From Actinomadura sp. 6K520 (GTDB lineage: Bacteria > Actinomycetota > Actinomycetes > Streptosporangiales > Streptosporangiaceae), in assembly GCF_004349245.1 (NCBI RefSeq), contig NZ_SMLC01000008.1:26164-90163 (forward strand): 64,000 bases of DNA. Reading direction: 5' to 3'. The translations under genes and the position numbers were made by a program. How positions within the stretch are numbered: position 1 is the first letter of the stretch; each line of letters begins with the position of its first letter. The notes under the pieces were generated by a model. The model was not told where the DNA came from and made no database searches. It worked only from the letters and a program-made list of their open reading frames with translations. This document shows, piece after piece, positions 1 to 8,633 of this stretch.

Positions 1-628
1 CGGGCTCGGCGCGGCGGTCCCGGATCAGCTCGCGGATGCGCCGCTCCATGTAGGCGAGGCCCTCGGCGCCCCGCCGCGCGCGTTCGCTGCCGGCGGGGGC
101 GGCGAAGATGTCGTGCACCGGCCCGGCGAGCTTCGCCCAGTCCTCCTCGGGGAAGCCCAGCCAGTCGAGGGTGACGGCGGCCGGGACCGGGTTGGTCAGG
201 TCGCGGACGAGGTCCGCCGAGCCCAGCTCGATGAACGCGTCCACGGCCCGCGCGGCGTGCCGGGCGATCATCGGGCGCAGCCGCTCGACCGCCGCCGGGG
301 TGAGCAGCGGGTTGATCAGGTCGCGGTAGCCGGTGGCGCGGGGCGGGTCGAGTTCGATCGGGTACTGCTCCAGGCCCGGCCCGCTCGGGATGACGATGGC
401 GACGCCGTCCACGCCGGTCGCCTCGCGCGACGAGGAGAACGCCGCGTCGTCCCGGGCGATCCGCGCGACGTCGGCGTACCGCGTCGTGTAGACGAACCCG
501 CCGTGCGCCGAGGTGCGCCCGACGGGGCAGCCCTCCCGGTACGCGGCGTAGTACGCGACCGGGTCGGCGTTGCATTCGTCCGAGTGGTGGTCGAACTGCT
601 CCTGCTGTGTCATCTGCTGCTGTGTCAT
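1..628 (-). CDS. Cytochrome P450, N-terminal part (cut by window edge)
   Basis: This reading frame starts at the ATG complementary to 626-628 and runs off the left edge, so about 209 codons are visible. The sequence fits the N-terminal half of a bacterial class I P450: a YADVARIARDDAAFSS stretch, then ELDPPRATGYRDLINPLLTP, which corresponds to the family's DPPEHTRLRRLVNPAFTP region, then helix-rich sequence to about residue 205. The heme-binding Cys lies outside the window. A second in-frame ATG (611-613) gives a slightly shorter alternative. It lies 83 bases downstream of the alcohol dehydrogenase on the same strand, so the two are probably cotranscribed. No ferredoxin or ferredoxin reductase is seen nearby. 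Role in the island is inferred to be hydroxylation of the substrate or an intermediate. Confidence 0.85.
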   Translation of the reverse strand, partial: MTQQQMTQQEQFDHHSDECNADPVAYYAAYREGCPVGRTSAHGGFVYTTRYADVARIARDDAAFSSSREATGVDGVAIVIPSGPGLEQYPIELDPPRATGYRDLINPLLTPAAVERLRPMIARHAARAVDAFIELGSADLVRDLTNPVPAAVTLDWLGFPEEDWAKLAGPVHDIFAAPAGSERARRGAEGLAYMERRIRELIRDRRAEP

Positions 629-711
629 GTGCGCGACTCCAGGTGCCGCATGGTTTCCGCGCGGTGTTGCCCAGCCGCGCCTCTGGGAACTTCGGGGTCG
701 GCTTCGCGGGG

Positions 712-1791
712 TCAGAAGGTCAGGACGGCCTTGCCGACCGTCCCGCGCCTGGCCGCGTCGACGGCCTCGCCGATCCGCTCGAACGGGAAGTGCCCGACGA
801 CCTCGTGCACCGGGAACCGGCCCGCGGCGTGCAGCCGCAGCAGTTCGGGCACGAAGACCTGCGGGATCGCGCCGCCGCCGATGATGCCGGTGATCGTGCG
901 GCCGTTGAGGACGCTGCGCCAGTCGAAGCTCATCTCCGCGCTCGGCCCGACGCCGATCACGCCGCAGCGGCCGAGCGGGGCGAGGGCCTCCACGCCGGTG
1001 CGGAGGACGTCCGCGCGGCCGGTGGTCTCCAGGACGAAGTCGAACCCGTCCGGGGCGATCGAGCGCAGTTCTTCGGCGGCGCCCTCGCCCCCGGTCACGC
1101 CGTGGGTGGCGCCGAGGGACCGGGCCGTGGCCAGCCGTTCGGCGTTGAGGTCCACGACCGCGACGGTCGTGCATCCGCTGAGCGCCGCCGCGAGGACGGA
1201 GGCGATGCCCACCGACCCCGCCCCGAAGATCGCGATCGACGAGCCGGGGGCGGGCCGCAGCACGTTGAGCACGCCGCCCGCACCGGTCTGGAAGCCGCAG
1301 CCGAACGGCCCGGCCAGGGTGAGGTCCGCGTCCTTGCCGATCGGCACGACGGCCCGCTCCGGCGCGACGACGTGGTCGGCGAACGCCGACTGCCCGAGGA
1401 AGTGCGCGTTGATCTCGGTGCCGCCGAGCGAGACGGCCGAGGACCCGTCGGGGCGCCGGCCGCTGAAGTTGAGCGCGTCGAACCGCAGGCAGTAGCCGGG
1501 CGAACCGGTCAGGCAGGGCCGGCACCGCCCGCACGAGGTGAAGGACAGCGCCACGTGGTCGCCGGGCGCGACGGACGTGACCCGGTCGCCGGCCCGCTCC
1601 ACGATGCCGGCGCCCTCGTGCCCGAGCACGGCGGGCGCCTCGAAGAACGTCGCGAACTCCAGGTCGGTCGCGCAGATGCCGACCGCGCTGAGCCGGACCA
1701 GGACCTCGTCCGGGCGGGGCGGGCCGAGTTCCACGTCCCGCAGGGCCAGGGGCTCTCCCGGTCGGTCCAGTACGGCGGCGGTGACCCGCAT
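712..1791 (-). CDS. Zinc-dependent alcohol dehydrogenase (aryl-alcohol dehydrogenase type)
   Basis: A 359-residue medium-chain dehydrogenase. Near residue 58 is GHEGAG, the zinc-ligand region of the family. The structural-zinc cluster CGRCRPCLTGSPGYC follows near residue 90, and the NAD(P) loop GAGSVG lies near residue 190. Full length for the family (350-370). The start is supported by GGAGG a few bases upstream of the ATG. The closest class I recognise is the aryl/benzyl-alcohol dehydrogenase group, NAD-dependent oxidation of an alcohol to an aldehyde, but the substrate cannot be read from sequence. It is the first gene of a minus-strand unit with the P450 and is divergent from an aldehyde dehydrogenase, its likely next step. 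A degenerate operator-like repeat lies in the 74-base divergent gap. Confidence 0.9.
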   Translation of the reverse strand: MRVTAAVLDRPGEPLALRDVELGPPRPDEVLVRLSAVGICATDLEFATFFEAPAVLGHEGAGIVERAGDRVTSVAPGDHVALSFTSCGRCRPCLTGSPGYCLRFDALNFSGRRPDGSSAVSLGGTEINAHFLGQSAFADHVVAPERAVVPIGKDADLTLAGPFGCGFQTGAGGVLNVLRPAPGSSIAIFGAGSVGIASVLAAALSGCTTVAVVDLNAERLATARSLGATHGVTGGEGAAEELRSIAPDGFDFVLETTGRADVLRTGVEALAPLGRCGVIGVGPSAEMSFDWRSVLNGRTITGIIGGGAIPQVFVPELLRLHAAGRFPVHEVVGHFPFERIGEAVDAARRGTVGKAVLTF

Positions 1792-1811
1792 GCGGCCTCC
1801 AAGGTCATTTC

Positions 1812-1836
1812 ATAAAGAGATACGGCATCTTGACAT
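1812..1836. promoter_or_regulatory. Degenerate IclR-type operator between ADH and ALDH
   Basis: The short divergent gap contains half-site ATAAAGAGAT (1812-1821), matching 7 of 10 bases of the half-site seen elsewhere (ATTGCGAGAT), and an opposing ATCTTGACAT (1827-1836), also 7 of 10 in reverse complement. The spacer is 5 rather than 3 bases. TTGACA at 1830-1835 overlaps it, as at the other sites where TTGA follows the operator. This is the weakest member of the set. Confidence 0.4.
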
Positions 1837-1865
1837 GTGGGATAGTTCCGGTCAAGGATTCCGGT

Positions 1866-3323
1866 ATGTCCGCACTTGAGATTCCGGTCGCCCGCCAGCT
1901 GCTCGACGGAGCCTGGGTTCCGGCCCGTGACCAGGGCGAACTTCCCGTTCTGGACCCGGCGAACAGTAAGGTTATCCAGCAAATCGCGCGCGGCGGCCAG
2001 GCCGACGTCGACGCCGCGGTCGCCGCGGCCCGGCGCGCCTTTCCCGGCTGGGCCGCCACCTCGCCCGCCGAGCGCGGCGCGCTGCTGGGCCGCTGGGCCG
2101 CACTGGTCATGGAGCGCGTCGAGGACCTCGCCCGGTTCGAGGCGCGCGACGTCGGCAAGCCGCTGTCCGGCGGGCGGATGAACGCGTTCATCGCGCAGGG
2201 GATCATCGAGTACTTCGCCGGCGCCGCCGACAAGCTCACCGGCGTCACGCTGCCGACCCGCACGCCCGACTACCTCGGTTTCACGATCCCGGAGCCGTAC
2301 GGGGTGTGCGCGGTGACACTTCCGTGGAACGTTCCGACCCTGCTGTCGGCCGCCAACGTCGCGCCCGCGCTCGCGGCCGGCAACACGGTCGTGCTCAAGC
2401 CGTCGGAGGTCGCCCCGCTCGGCCCGCTGGCGCTGGCCGAGCTGGCCCGCCAGGCCGGTCTGCCGCCCGGGGTGTTCAACGTCGTGACCGGGCTCGGCGC
2501 GGAGGCGGGCGTGGCACTCACCTCCCACCCGGGCATCGACCACATCAGCTTCGTCGGCTCCACCGCGACCGGGCGCGCGGTGATGCGCGCCGCGTCCGAG
2601 AACCTCGTGCCGGTCAAGCTGGAGCTGGGCGGCAAGTCGCCCAACGTCGTGTTCGCCGACGCCGATCTCGACGCGGCGATCCCGGCGATCGTCGGCTCGA
2701 TCACCGAGAACGCGGGCCAGAACTGCTACGCGGGCTCGCGGCTCCTGGTCGAGGAGTCGATCCGCGACGAGGTGACCGAGCGCGTCGTGGCGGGCATGCG
2801 CGCCGTCCGGCTCGGGACGTGGGACCAGGACCTCGACATGGGGCCGCTGGTCAGCCGGGAGCAGCGCGAGCGCGTGCTCGGCTTCCTGGAGGAGGCGCCC
2901 GGCGAGGGCGCGCGCGTCGTCACGGGCGGGGCGAAGGCCGAGGTGCCGGACGACGGCTGGTTCGTGGCACCGACCGTCCTGGACCGGGTGGACCGGGGGA
3001 TGCGGGTCGTGCGCGAGGAGGTCTTCGGGCCGGTGCTCGCGATCCAGGGCTTCACCGGGACCGCGCAGGCCGTCGAGATGATGAACGACACCGACTTCGG
3101 GCTGCTGGCCTGCATCTGGACCGGCGACGTGTCGCGGGCGCTGCGCGCGGCCAAGGAGGTGCGGTCCGGGCAGGTCGCCGTGAACCAGTTCCACGACGCG
3201 GGCGTCATCGGCTTCCCGTTCAACATGCAGAAGGACAGCGGGTTCAGCGCGGGCGGCGGATACGCGGCGCTGCGCGAGTACACGCAGGAGAAGGCGGTCG
3301 CGGTGCGGCTGCTCGACCGCTGA
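1866..3323 (+). CDS. NAD(P)-dependent aldehyde dehydrogenase
   Basis: Aldehyde dehydrogenase superfamily, 485 residues from the ATG at 1866. That start has AAGGA at 1854-1858; an in-frame upstream TTG start at 1830 would lie inside the promoter/operator region. Family marks are visible: the cofactor-side PWNVP, the general-base stretch KLELGGKSP and the catalytic-Cys stretch ENAGQNCYAGS. It oxidises an aldehyde to an acid and is expected to be a soluble tetramer. The gene is divergent from the alcohol dehydrogenase and shares its control region, consistent with sequential alcohol-aldehyde-acid oxidation. Annotation as a betaine- or semialdehyde-type enzyme would be guesswork. Confidence 0.93.
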   Translation: MSALEIPVARQLLDGAWVPARDQGELPVLDPANSKVIQQIARGGQADVDAAVAAARRAFPGWAATSPAERGALLGRWAALVMERVEDLARFEARDVGKPLSGGRMNAFIAQGIIEYFAGAADKLTGVTLPTRTPDYLGFTIPEPYGVCAVTLPWNVPTLLSAANVAPALAAGNTVVLKPSEVAPLGPLALAELARQAGLPPGVFNVVTGLGAEAGVALTSHPGIDHISFVGSTATGRAVMRAASENLVPVKLELGGKSPNVVFADADLDAAIPAIVGSITENAGQNCYAGSRLLVEESIRDEVTERVVAGMRAVRLGTWDQDLDMGPLVSREQRERVLGFLEEAPGEGARVVTGGAKAEVPDDGWFVAPTVLDRVDRGMRVVREEVFGPVLAIQGFTGTAQAVEMMNDTDFGLLACIWTGDVSRALRAAKEVRSGQVAVNQFHDAGVIGFPFNMQKDSGFSAGGGYAALREYTQEKAVAVRLLDR

Positions 3324-3393
3324 GCCGCCCGCGCCGCGATTTCCGGCGCGGGTGTTGACACGCCCCGTGAGCGGGGTTCAGAGTTGCCCTCAC

Positions 3394-3423
3394 ATTGCGA
3401 GTCGGTGACTCACAATGCGAGAT
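3394..3423 (+). promoter_or_regulatory. Operator palindrome plus extra half-site before the transport operon
   Basis: Left half ATTGCGAGTC (3394-3403), spacer GGT, right half GACTCACAAT (3407-3416): the right half is the reverse complement of the left except for one base. A further half-site AATGCGAGAT (3414-3423) overlaps its right end. The operator lies 32 bases upstream of the GTG start at 3455. It has the same 10-3-10 layout as the sites at 11766, 16297 and 23635. I infer it is bound by the IclR protein encoded at 15226-16014. Confidence 0.7.
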
Positions 3424-3454
3424 GGCTTGAATCGGCTGAGGGCGGAGGTCCCTG

Positions 3455-4483
3455 GTGAAAGCGCTGGTCCAGACGGGGTTCGGTGGCCCGGAGGTGGTGT
3501 CGCTGCGGCACATCGCCGACCCGGTCCCCGGTCCCCGTGACGTGCTGGTCCGGGTACGGGCCTGCGCGCTGAACCGGCTCGACGTCCTGCAGCGCCGCGG
3601 CCCCGCGGTGCTGCCCGGCTTCCGCCTCCCGCACATCGCCGGCATGGACGTGGCCGGCCACGTCGCGGCGGCCGGGGACGAGGTGGCCGGGTACGCGCCC
3701 GGCGACCGCGTGGTGATCGACCCGACGCACGGCTGCGGGACGTGCGCGCGCTGCGGAGCCGGGGACCCCGGCCACTGCCCCGCCGTCCGCGTCGTCGGCG
3801 GGAACACCGCCGGCGGCTTCGCCGAGTACGTGCGGGTGCCGGCCCGGCTCGTCCACCGCGTCCCCGAGCACATCGAGCTGGACGAGGCCGCCGCGCTGCC
3901 GTCGGCGTGGAGCACCGCCTGGCGCGCCACGGTCACCGTCGGCGCCGTCGCCGCGGGCGAGACCGTGCTGGTGCAGGCCGCGGCCAGCGGCGTCAGCATC
4001 GCCGCGGTGCAGCTCGCCAAGCGCGCCGGGGCGCGGGTCGTCGCGGTCGCGGGCAGCGACGCCAAGCTCGCGCTCGCCGCCGACCTCGGCGCCGACCTGC
4101 TGCTGCACAACGACGCCGACGTCGTCGCGGCCGTGCGCCGCTTCACCGGCGGCGAGGGCGCCGACCTCGCGCTCGATCACGTGGGCGCGGCGACCTGGCA
4201 GACCTCCCTGGACTGCCTGCGCGCGGGCGGGCGCCTGGTGACGTTCGGCAACACCACCGGCGACGAGGTCACGATCTCCCTCGCGGGCGTGTACCACCGC
4301 GGCCTGCGGGTGCTGGGCACGGGCGCCTACACGGAGCCCGAGTTCGCCGCGATGCTGGACGCCTACTTCGGCGGCGGCCTGCGGACCGTCCGGATGGCCG
4401 AGTACGGGATGGCCGAGCTGCCCGCCGCGTTCGCCGCCGCCGAGTCGCGGGCGGCCATCGGCAAGGTCCTGGTCCGCCCATGA
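3455..4483 (+). CDS. Zinc-binding alcohol dehydrogenase / quinone-oxidoreductase-like MDR protein
   Basis: A 342-residue medium-chain dehydrogenase/reductase. The GroES-like N-terminal half carries a structural-zinc cluster CGTCARCGAGDPGHC near residue 92; the C-terminal half has a Rossmann fold with AAASGVSIAAVQLAK, the NADPH-loop type of quinone oxidoreductases and crotonyl-CoA-reductase-like proteins. The GTG start has GGAGG at 3444-3448. It probably reduces an enone or oxidises an alcohol with NADPH/NAD; the substrate is unknown. It opens a long plus-strand operon and its stop overlaps the next start (ATGA), implying translational coupling with the amidohydrolase. A strong operator palindrome lies directly upstream. 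Confidence 0.88.
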   Translation: MKALVQTGFGGPEVVSLRHIADPVPGPRDVLVRVRACALNRLDVLQRRGPAVLPGFRLPHIAGMDVAGHVAAAGDEVAGYAPGDRVVIDPTHGCGTCARCGAGDPGHCPAVRVVGGNTAGGFAEYVRVPARLVHRVPEHIELDEAAALPSAWSTAWRATVTVGAVAAGETVLVQAAASGVSIAAVQLAKRAGARVVAVAGSDAKLALAADLGADLLLHNDADVVAAVRRFTGGEGADLALDHVGAATWQTSLDCLRAGGRLVTFGNTTGDEVTISLAGVYHRGLRVLGTGAYTEPEFAAMLDAYFGGGLRTVRMAEYGMAELPAAFAAAESRAAIGKVLVRP

Positions 4484-4524
4484 CCGGGCCGAACATGACC
4501 GAGCCGAACATGACCGGGTCGAAC
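4480..4524 (+). repeat. Three tandem 15-bp repeats, each with an ATG
   Basis: Three consecutive 15-base units of the form ATGACCG(G/A)G(C/T)CGAAC encode MTGPN, MTEPN and MTGSN at the amidohydrolase N-terminus. Each unit provides an in-frame start. Copies differ at single positions only, so the expansion looks recent. Confidence 0.8.
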
Positions 4525-5967
4525 GGGTCACCGCTCCTGGTCACCGGCGGGACGGTCGTGACGATGGCGCCCGGACGCGAGGTCGTCACCGGCGCCACCG
4601 TCGCGGTCGCGGCCGGGCGCATCGCCGGAGTCGGCGCCTATGGAACGCTCCGCGCGGCCCACCCCGGCGCCGCGGAACTCGACGCGACCGGCTGCGTCGT
4701 GATCCCCGGCCTCGTCAACGCCCACCAGCACTGCACCGTGGACCCGCTGATCCGCAGCGTGATCCCCGACGACATCGACGCCCAGGAGGCGATCTTCGGC
4801 TGGGCCGTGCCCCTGCACGAGCGCGTGACCGGCGACGACGACGAGCTGTCGGCGACGCTGACCGCCGCGGAGTCGCTGCTGCGCGGGGTCACCACCGTCC
4901 TGGAGGCGGGCACCGTGGCGCACCCCGGCCGGGTCGCCGCGGGGCTGGCCGCGGCCGGGATCCGGGGCCGGGTCGGCGGCTGGGGCTGGGACGCCCCGGG
5001 CGTGCCGCACTCGCTGCCCGCCGCCGAGGCCCTCGCCCGCCAGGAGGAGATCGTCCGGAGCCTCCCCGCCGCGGGCCCGGTGACCGGATGGGTCACGCTG
5101 GTCGGCCACGACCTGGTCAGCGACGAGCTGTTCACCGGCGCCGCCGAGCTCGCCGAGCGCCTCGGCACCGGCCTGACCTGCCACATGTCGCCCGGCCCCG
5201 GCGACGCCGAGTCGTACCTGCGGCGCACCGGCGTCCGCCCGCTCGTCCACCTGCGCGAGCTGGGCGTGCTGGGGCCGCGGCTGCTCCTCGGCCACGCCGT
5301 GTGGCTGGACGACGCGGAGGTCGAGGCCGTCCTCGCGACCCGCACGGCGGTGGCGTCGTGCCCGGGCGCGTACCTGCGGCTCGGCCAGGGGTACACCCGG
5401 GCCGGGCGGCACGGCGAACTCGTCCGCCGCGGCGGCCGCGTCGCGCTCGGCTGCGACGCCCACAACGCCGGCGACGCACCCGACGTGCTGCGCACGGCCG
5501 GGCTGCTGGCCGGCCTGGAGAACGACCGGGGCACCTGGCCGCTGCGCGCCGACGAGGCGTTCGCACTGGCCACGTGCGCCGGTGCCGAGGCCGTCGGCCT
5601 CGGCGACCTGATCGGGTCGATAGAGGTCGGCAAGGCCGCCGACCTCGTCGTGCTCGACACGCACGACCCGGCCTGGACGCCTCCCGGCGACCTGGCCACG
5701 CACCTGGTGTGGGGTGCACCCGGCCACACCGTCCGCGACGTCCTGGTCGACGGGAAGGCGGTCGTCCGCGACCGCCGGATCACGACCGTCGACACCGCGG
5801 AACTCCGCCGGGAGGCGGAGTCGAGATCGGCCGCGCTGCTGCGCGCGGCCGGACTGCGGATCCCCCGCCGCTGGCCGGTGGTCACCGCGACCGCCGGCCC
5901 ACCGAGCTCCCGCAACCTGCTCGTCTCACCGTCCGATCGAAAGGACCCCCGAGGTGAAGAACCGTAA
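4480..5967 (+). CDS. Amidohydrolase, aminohydrolase/deaminase type (SAH-deaminase/chlorohydrolase-like)
   Basis: A metal-dependent hydrolase of the TIM-barrel amidohydrolase superfamily, 495 residues. Metal ligands of the mononuclear deaminase subtype are visible: NAHQHC after strand 1, a His in LTCHMSPG, a His in LLLGHAVWL and an Asp in LGCDAHNAGD. The family removes amino or chloro groups from purines, pterins and triazines; the true substrate is unknown. The start overlaps the preceding stop. Oddly, the first 45 bases are three near-identical 15-base repeats, each beginning with ATG (MTGPN, MTEPN, MTGSN), so three start codons are available. The 3' end overlaps the lipoprotein gene by 14 bases. 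Coexpression with a BMP-type importer suggests the imported compound carries an exocyclic or ring nitrogen. Confidence 0.88.
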   Translation: MTGPNMTEPNMTGSNGSPLLVTGGTVVTMAPGREVVTGATVAVAAGRIAGVGAYGTLRAAHPGAAELDATGCVVIPGLVNAHQHCTVDPLIRSVIPDDIDAQEAIFGWAVPLHERVTGDDDELSATLTAAESLLRGVTTVLEAGTVAHPGRVAAGLAAAGIRGRVGGWGWDAPGVPHSLPAAEALARQEEIVRSLPAAGPVTGWVTLVGHDLVSDELFTGAAELAERLGTGLTCHMSPGPGDAESYLRRTGVRPLVHLRELGVLGPRLLLGHAVWLDDAEVEAVLATRTAVASCPGAYLRLGQGYTRAGRHGELVRRGGRVALGCDAHNAGDAPDVLRTAGLLAGLENDRGTWPLRADEAFALATCAGAEAVGLGDLIGSIEVGKAADLVVLDTHDPAWTPPGDLATHLVWGAPGHTVRDVLVDGKAVVRDRRITTVDTAELRREAESRSAALLRAAGLRIPRRWPVVTATAGPPSSRNLLVSPSDRKDPRGEEP

Positions 5968-7033
5968 AACGGTGCGGATGGCGAGCGCGGCCGTCGCGTG
6001 CGCCACCCTCCTCGCCCTCGCCGGCTGCGCCGACGGCGACGCCACCGCCAACCAGAACTCCTCCTCCGGAGCCGGGGGCGGCGTCGTGCCGAACCCCGAC
6101 GTCAACGGCGACGGCAAGGTCGTCATCGGCGTGCTCAGCCCCGGCGACATCAACGACAACGGCTACTACGAGAGCTTCGTGACCGGTGCCGAGACCTTCG
6201 CCAAGGAGAAGGGCTGGGAGATCATCAAGCGCGGCAGCGTCCCGGAGAGCGAGGCGCTGAGCGCCGCCCGCGCGCTGTGCCAGCAGAAGGTCGACATGGT
6301 CGCCCTCGGCGCCTCCGAGCTCAAGGACGCGATCCCCGCCTCGGAGGAGGCGGTGTGCGAGAAGACCGCCTGGTACGTCCCGAGCTCCGGCAACGTCGAG
6401 CAGACCCCCCGGATCATGCTGTCCACCGACGACCCCGCGCAGAGCATCCTGTCGGCCGGGTACGCGACCGGCGTCCTGATGCAGCAGCGCAACACCAAGA
6501 AGGCCGCCTTCGTGGCCGGCATGGAGGTCGACTTCAACATCAACGCCTCCAAGGCGTTCCAGGCCGGCATCCGCTCGGTGATCCCGGACGCGAACGTCAC
6601 CACCACCTACGCGGGTGACCAGGACGACGCCGCCAAGGCCAAGGAGGCGGTGCAGGCCCAGATCGACCAGGGCGTCGGGGCCGTGTACCCGTACCTCGGC
6701 GGCTCCACCGACGCCGCCACCAAGCTCGCCAACACCAAGAAGCTCATCACGCTGACCCCGGGCACCGACCGGTGCGACTCCACCGACCCGAAGTTCGACG
6801 TGTCGGTGCTGTTCAGCCCCGGCGACTACTTCACCGAGGCGCTGAAGCTGTTCGCCGACGGCAAGCTCGAAATGGGCGTGCAGAAGGTCTGGACGATCGG
6901 CAAGGACCCGTACCCCACGGTCAAGCTGTGCGGCGACAACCCCGAGGCGAAGCAGAAGATCGACGCGTTCATGCAGGACATCGCGAGCGGGAAGATCAAC
7001 GCCTCCGCGGAAGTGGAGAGGCTCGGTAAGTGA
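5954..7033 (+). CDS. BMP-family substrate-binding lipoprotein of ABC importer
   Basis: A 359-residue substrate-binding protein of the basic-membrane-protein family, which serves nucleoside and related ABC importers. A short basic N-terminus, a hydrophobic stretch and the lipobox LALAGC (Cys near residue 25) predict a lipoprotein anchored outside the membrane. The mature part has the periplasmic-binding fold: VVIGVLSPGDINDNGYYESF, then GVGAVYPYLGGSTDAATKLA. The GTG start at 5954 follows AAAGGA at 5939-5944 and overlaps the amidohydrolase end. ATPase and two permeases follow directly, so the importer is complete. Ligand type is inferred from family and context only. Confidence 0.9.
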   Translation: MKNRKTVRMASAAVACATLLALAGCADGDATANQNSSSGAGGGVVPNPDVNGDGKVVIGVLSPGDINDNGYYESFVTGAETFAKEKGWEIIKRGSVPESEALSAARALCQQKVDMVALGASELKDAIPASEEAVCEKTAWYVPSSGNVEQTPRIMLSTDDPAQSILSAGYATGVLMQQRNTKKAAFVAGMEVDFNINASKAFQAGIRSVIPDANVTTTYAGDQDDAAKAKEAVQAQIDQGVGAVYPYLGGSTDAATKLANTKKLITLTPGTDRCDSTDPKFDVSVLFSPGDYFTEALKLFADGKLEMGVQKVWTIGKDPYPTVKLCGDNPEAKQKIDAFMQDIASGKINASAEVERLGK

Positions 7034-7034
7034 C

Positions 7035-8633
7035 ATGACCGATCGTGACGGCCTCCCCGGCGACGGCCTCGGTCACCGCGGCGGGGCACGGGCGCCCGCG
7101 CTGGAGCTGCGCGGGATCTGCAAGTCGTACGGGCCGGTCGTGGCCTGCGACGCGGTGGACCTGACCGTCCACCGCGGGGAGATCCACGGCCTGCTCGGCG
7201 AGAACGGCGCGGGCAAGTCCACGCTGATGAAGATCCTGCTCGGCCTGGTCCGGCGGGACGGGGGAACGATCGGCCACGACGGCAGGCCGGTCGAGGTCGA
7301 CGGGCCGCAGGCGGCGATCGCGCTCGGCATCGGCATGGTGCACCAGCACTTCAGCCTCGTCGAGCCGCTCACCGTCTGGGAGAACGTCACGCTCGGCGAC
7401 ACCGGCAAGGTCGACCGGGCGCGGGCGTGCGAGCAGGTCGCGGAGGTCGGTGGCCGGTACGGGCTGCCGATCGACCCGCTCGCGCCCGTGTCCCGGCTGT
7501 CGGCCGGGGAGCGGCAGCGGGTCGAGCTGATCAAGTGCCTGCGCCGCGACCCGTCCGTCCTCGTCCTGGACGAGCCCACCTCGGTGCTCACCCAGGCCGA
7601 GTCGGCGGAGCTGTTCGGCGTGCTGCGCGAGGTCGTCGCCGGCGAGGACCGCGCGGTGGTCCTGATCAGCCACAAGCTGGCGGAGATCACCACGGCCACC
7701 GACCGGGTGACCGTGCTGCGCCGGGGGCGGGTCGCGTTCCACAGCGTGACCGCGGAGACCAGCGCGCAGGAGCTGGCCCGGCAGATGGTCGGCCGGGACG
7801 TCTCGCTGCGCGCCGAGGCCGCCGCCCTCGGCATGCTCCCGGTGGAGCGGCGCGGCGGCCGGAAGCGGGAGGAGGCGCCGGAACCCGACGTCGAGCCCGC
7901 GCTCCGGCTGTCCGGCATCACCGTCCAGACCGACGGCGTCCCGCTCCTCGACGACTTCGGCCTTGAGGTCGCGCCGGGCGAGATCCTCGGGCTGTACGGC
8001 GTGGAGGGCAACGGCCAGGCGACGCTGGGCGACCTGCTGTCCGGCCTGGTCGAGCCCGCCACCGGGACGATCGAGGTCGGCGGGACGCCGGTCGACCCGG
8101 CCAGGCCGGGCGCGCTGCACCAGGCCGGCCTCGGCATCATCCCCGAGGACCGGCACGGCTCCGGCGTCGTCCTCGACATGAGCGTCGCGGACAACCTGGT
8201 GATGAAGTCCCTCGACGGCGTCAGCGGCCGGTTCCTCATCGACCGCCGGAAGACCCACGAGCTGGCCCGGCGGCTGGCGACCGAGTTCAACATCATCACC
8301 TCGTCGCTGGACACCCCCGTCCGCAGCCTGTCGGGCGGCAACCAGCAGCGGGTGGTCCTCGCCCGGGAGATGTCGGCGAACCCGTCGGTCCTGGTCGCCG
8401 CCCAGCCCACCCACGGCCTGGACGTCGGAGCCATCGAGGACATGTACCTGCGCCTGCGCAAGGCCGCGTCCGGCGGGGTGGCGGTCCTGCTCATCAGCAC
8501 CGAGCTGGAGGAGGTCATGGCCCTGTCCTCGCGCATCGCGGTCATCTCCCGCGGCCGCATCACGGGACTCCTCCCCACCGCGGAGGCCACCGCCGAACGC
8601 CTCGGCATGCTCGTGGGGGGAGTGGCCGCGTGA
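7035..8633 (+). CDS. ABC importer ATPase with two nucleotide-binding domains
   Basis: A 532-residue double ATPase of the type that pairs with BMP/CUT2 importers. Domain 1 (about 18-260) is canonical: Walker A GENGAGKST, signature LSAGERQRVE, Walker B VLVLDEPTS. Domain 2 (about 285-525) has a normal signature SGGNQQRVV but a degenerate Walker A region GVEGNGQAT, and QPTHGLD in place of DEPT, so the catalytic Glu is replaced. Such asymmetry is normal for this ATPase class. The start is one base after the lipoprotein stop, and the end overlaps the permease start (GTGA). It powers uptake of the ligand bound by the preceding lipoprotein. Confidence 0.92.
   Translation: MTDRDGLPGDGLGHRGGARAPALELRGICKSYGPVVACDAVDLTVHRGEIHGLLGENGAGKSTLMKILLGLVRRDGGTIGHDGRPVEVDGPQAAIALGIGMVHQHFSLVEPLTVWENVTLGDTGKVDRARACEQVAEVGGRYGLPIDPLAPVSRLSAGERQRVELIKCLRRDPSVLVLDEPTSVLTQAESAELFGVLREVVAGEDRAVVLISHKLAEITTATDRVTVLRRGRVAFHSVTAETSAQELARQMVGRDVSLRAEAAALGMLPVERRGGRKREEAPEPDVEPALRLSGITVQTDGVPLLDDFGLEVAPGEILGLYGVEGNGQATLGDLLSGLVEPATGTIEVGGTPVDPARPGALHQAGLGIIPEDRHGSGVVLDMSVADNLVMKSLDGVSGRFLIDRRKTHELARRLATEFNIITSSLDTPVRSLSGGNQQRVVLAREMSANPSVLVAAQPTHGLDVGAIEDMYLRLRKAASGGVAVLLISTELEEVMALSSRIAVISRGRITGLLPTAEATAERLGMLVGGVAA

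Noticed and set aside
113..1815. Long plus-strand frames over the P450 and ADH genes
   Set aside because: They are antisense shadows of minus-strand genes with strong family matches; high GC content creates such open frames.
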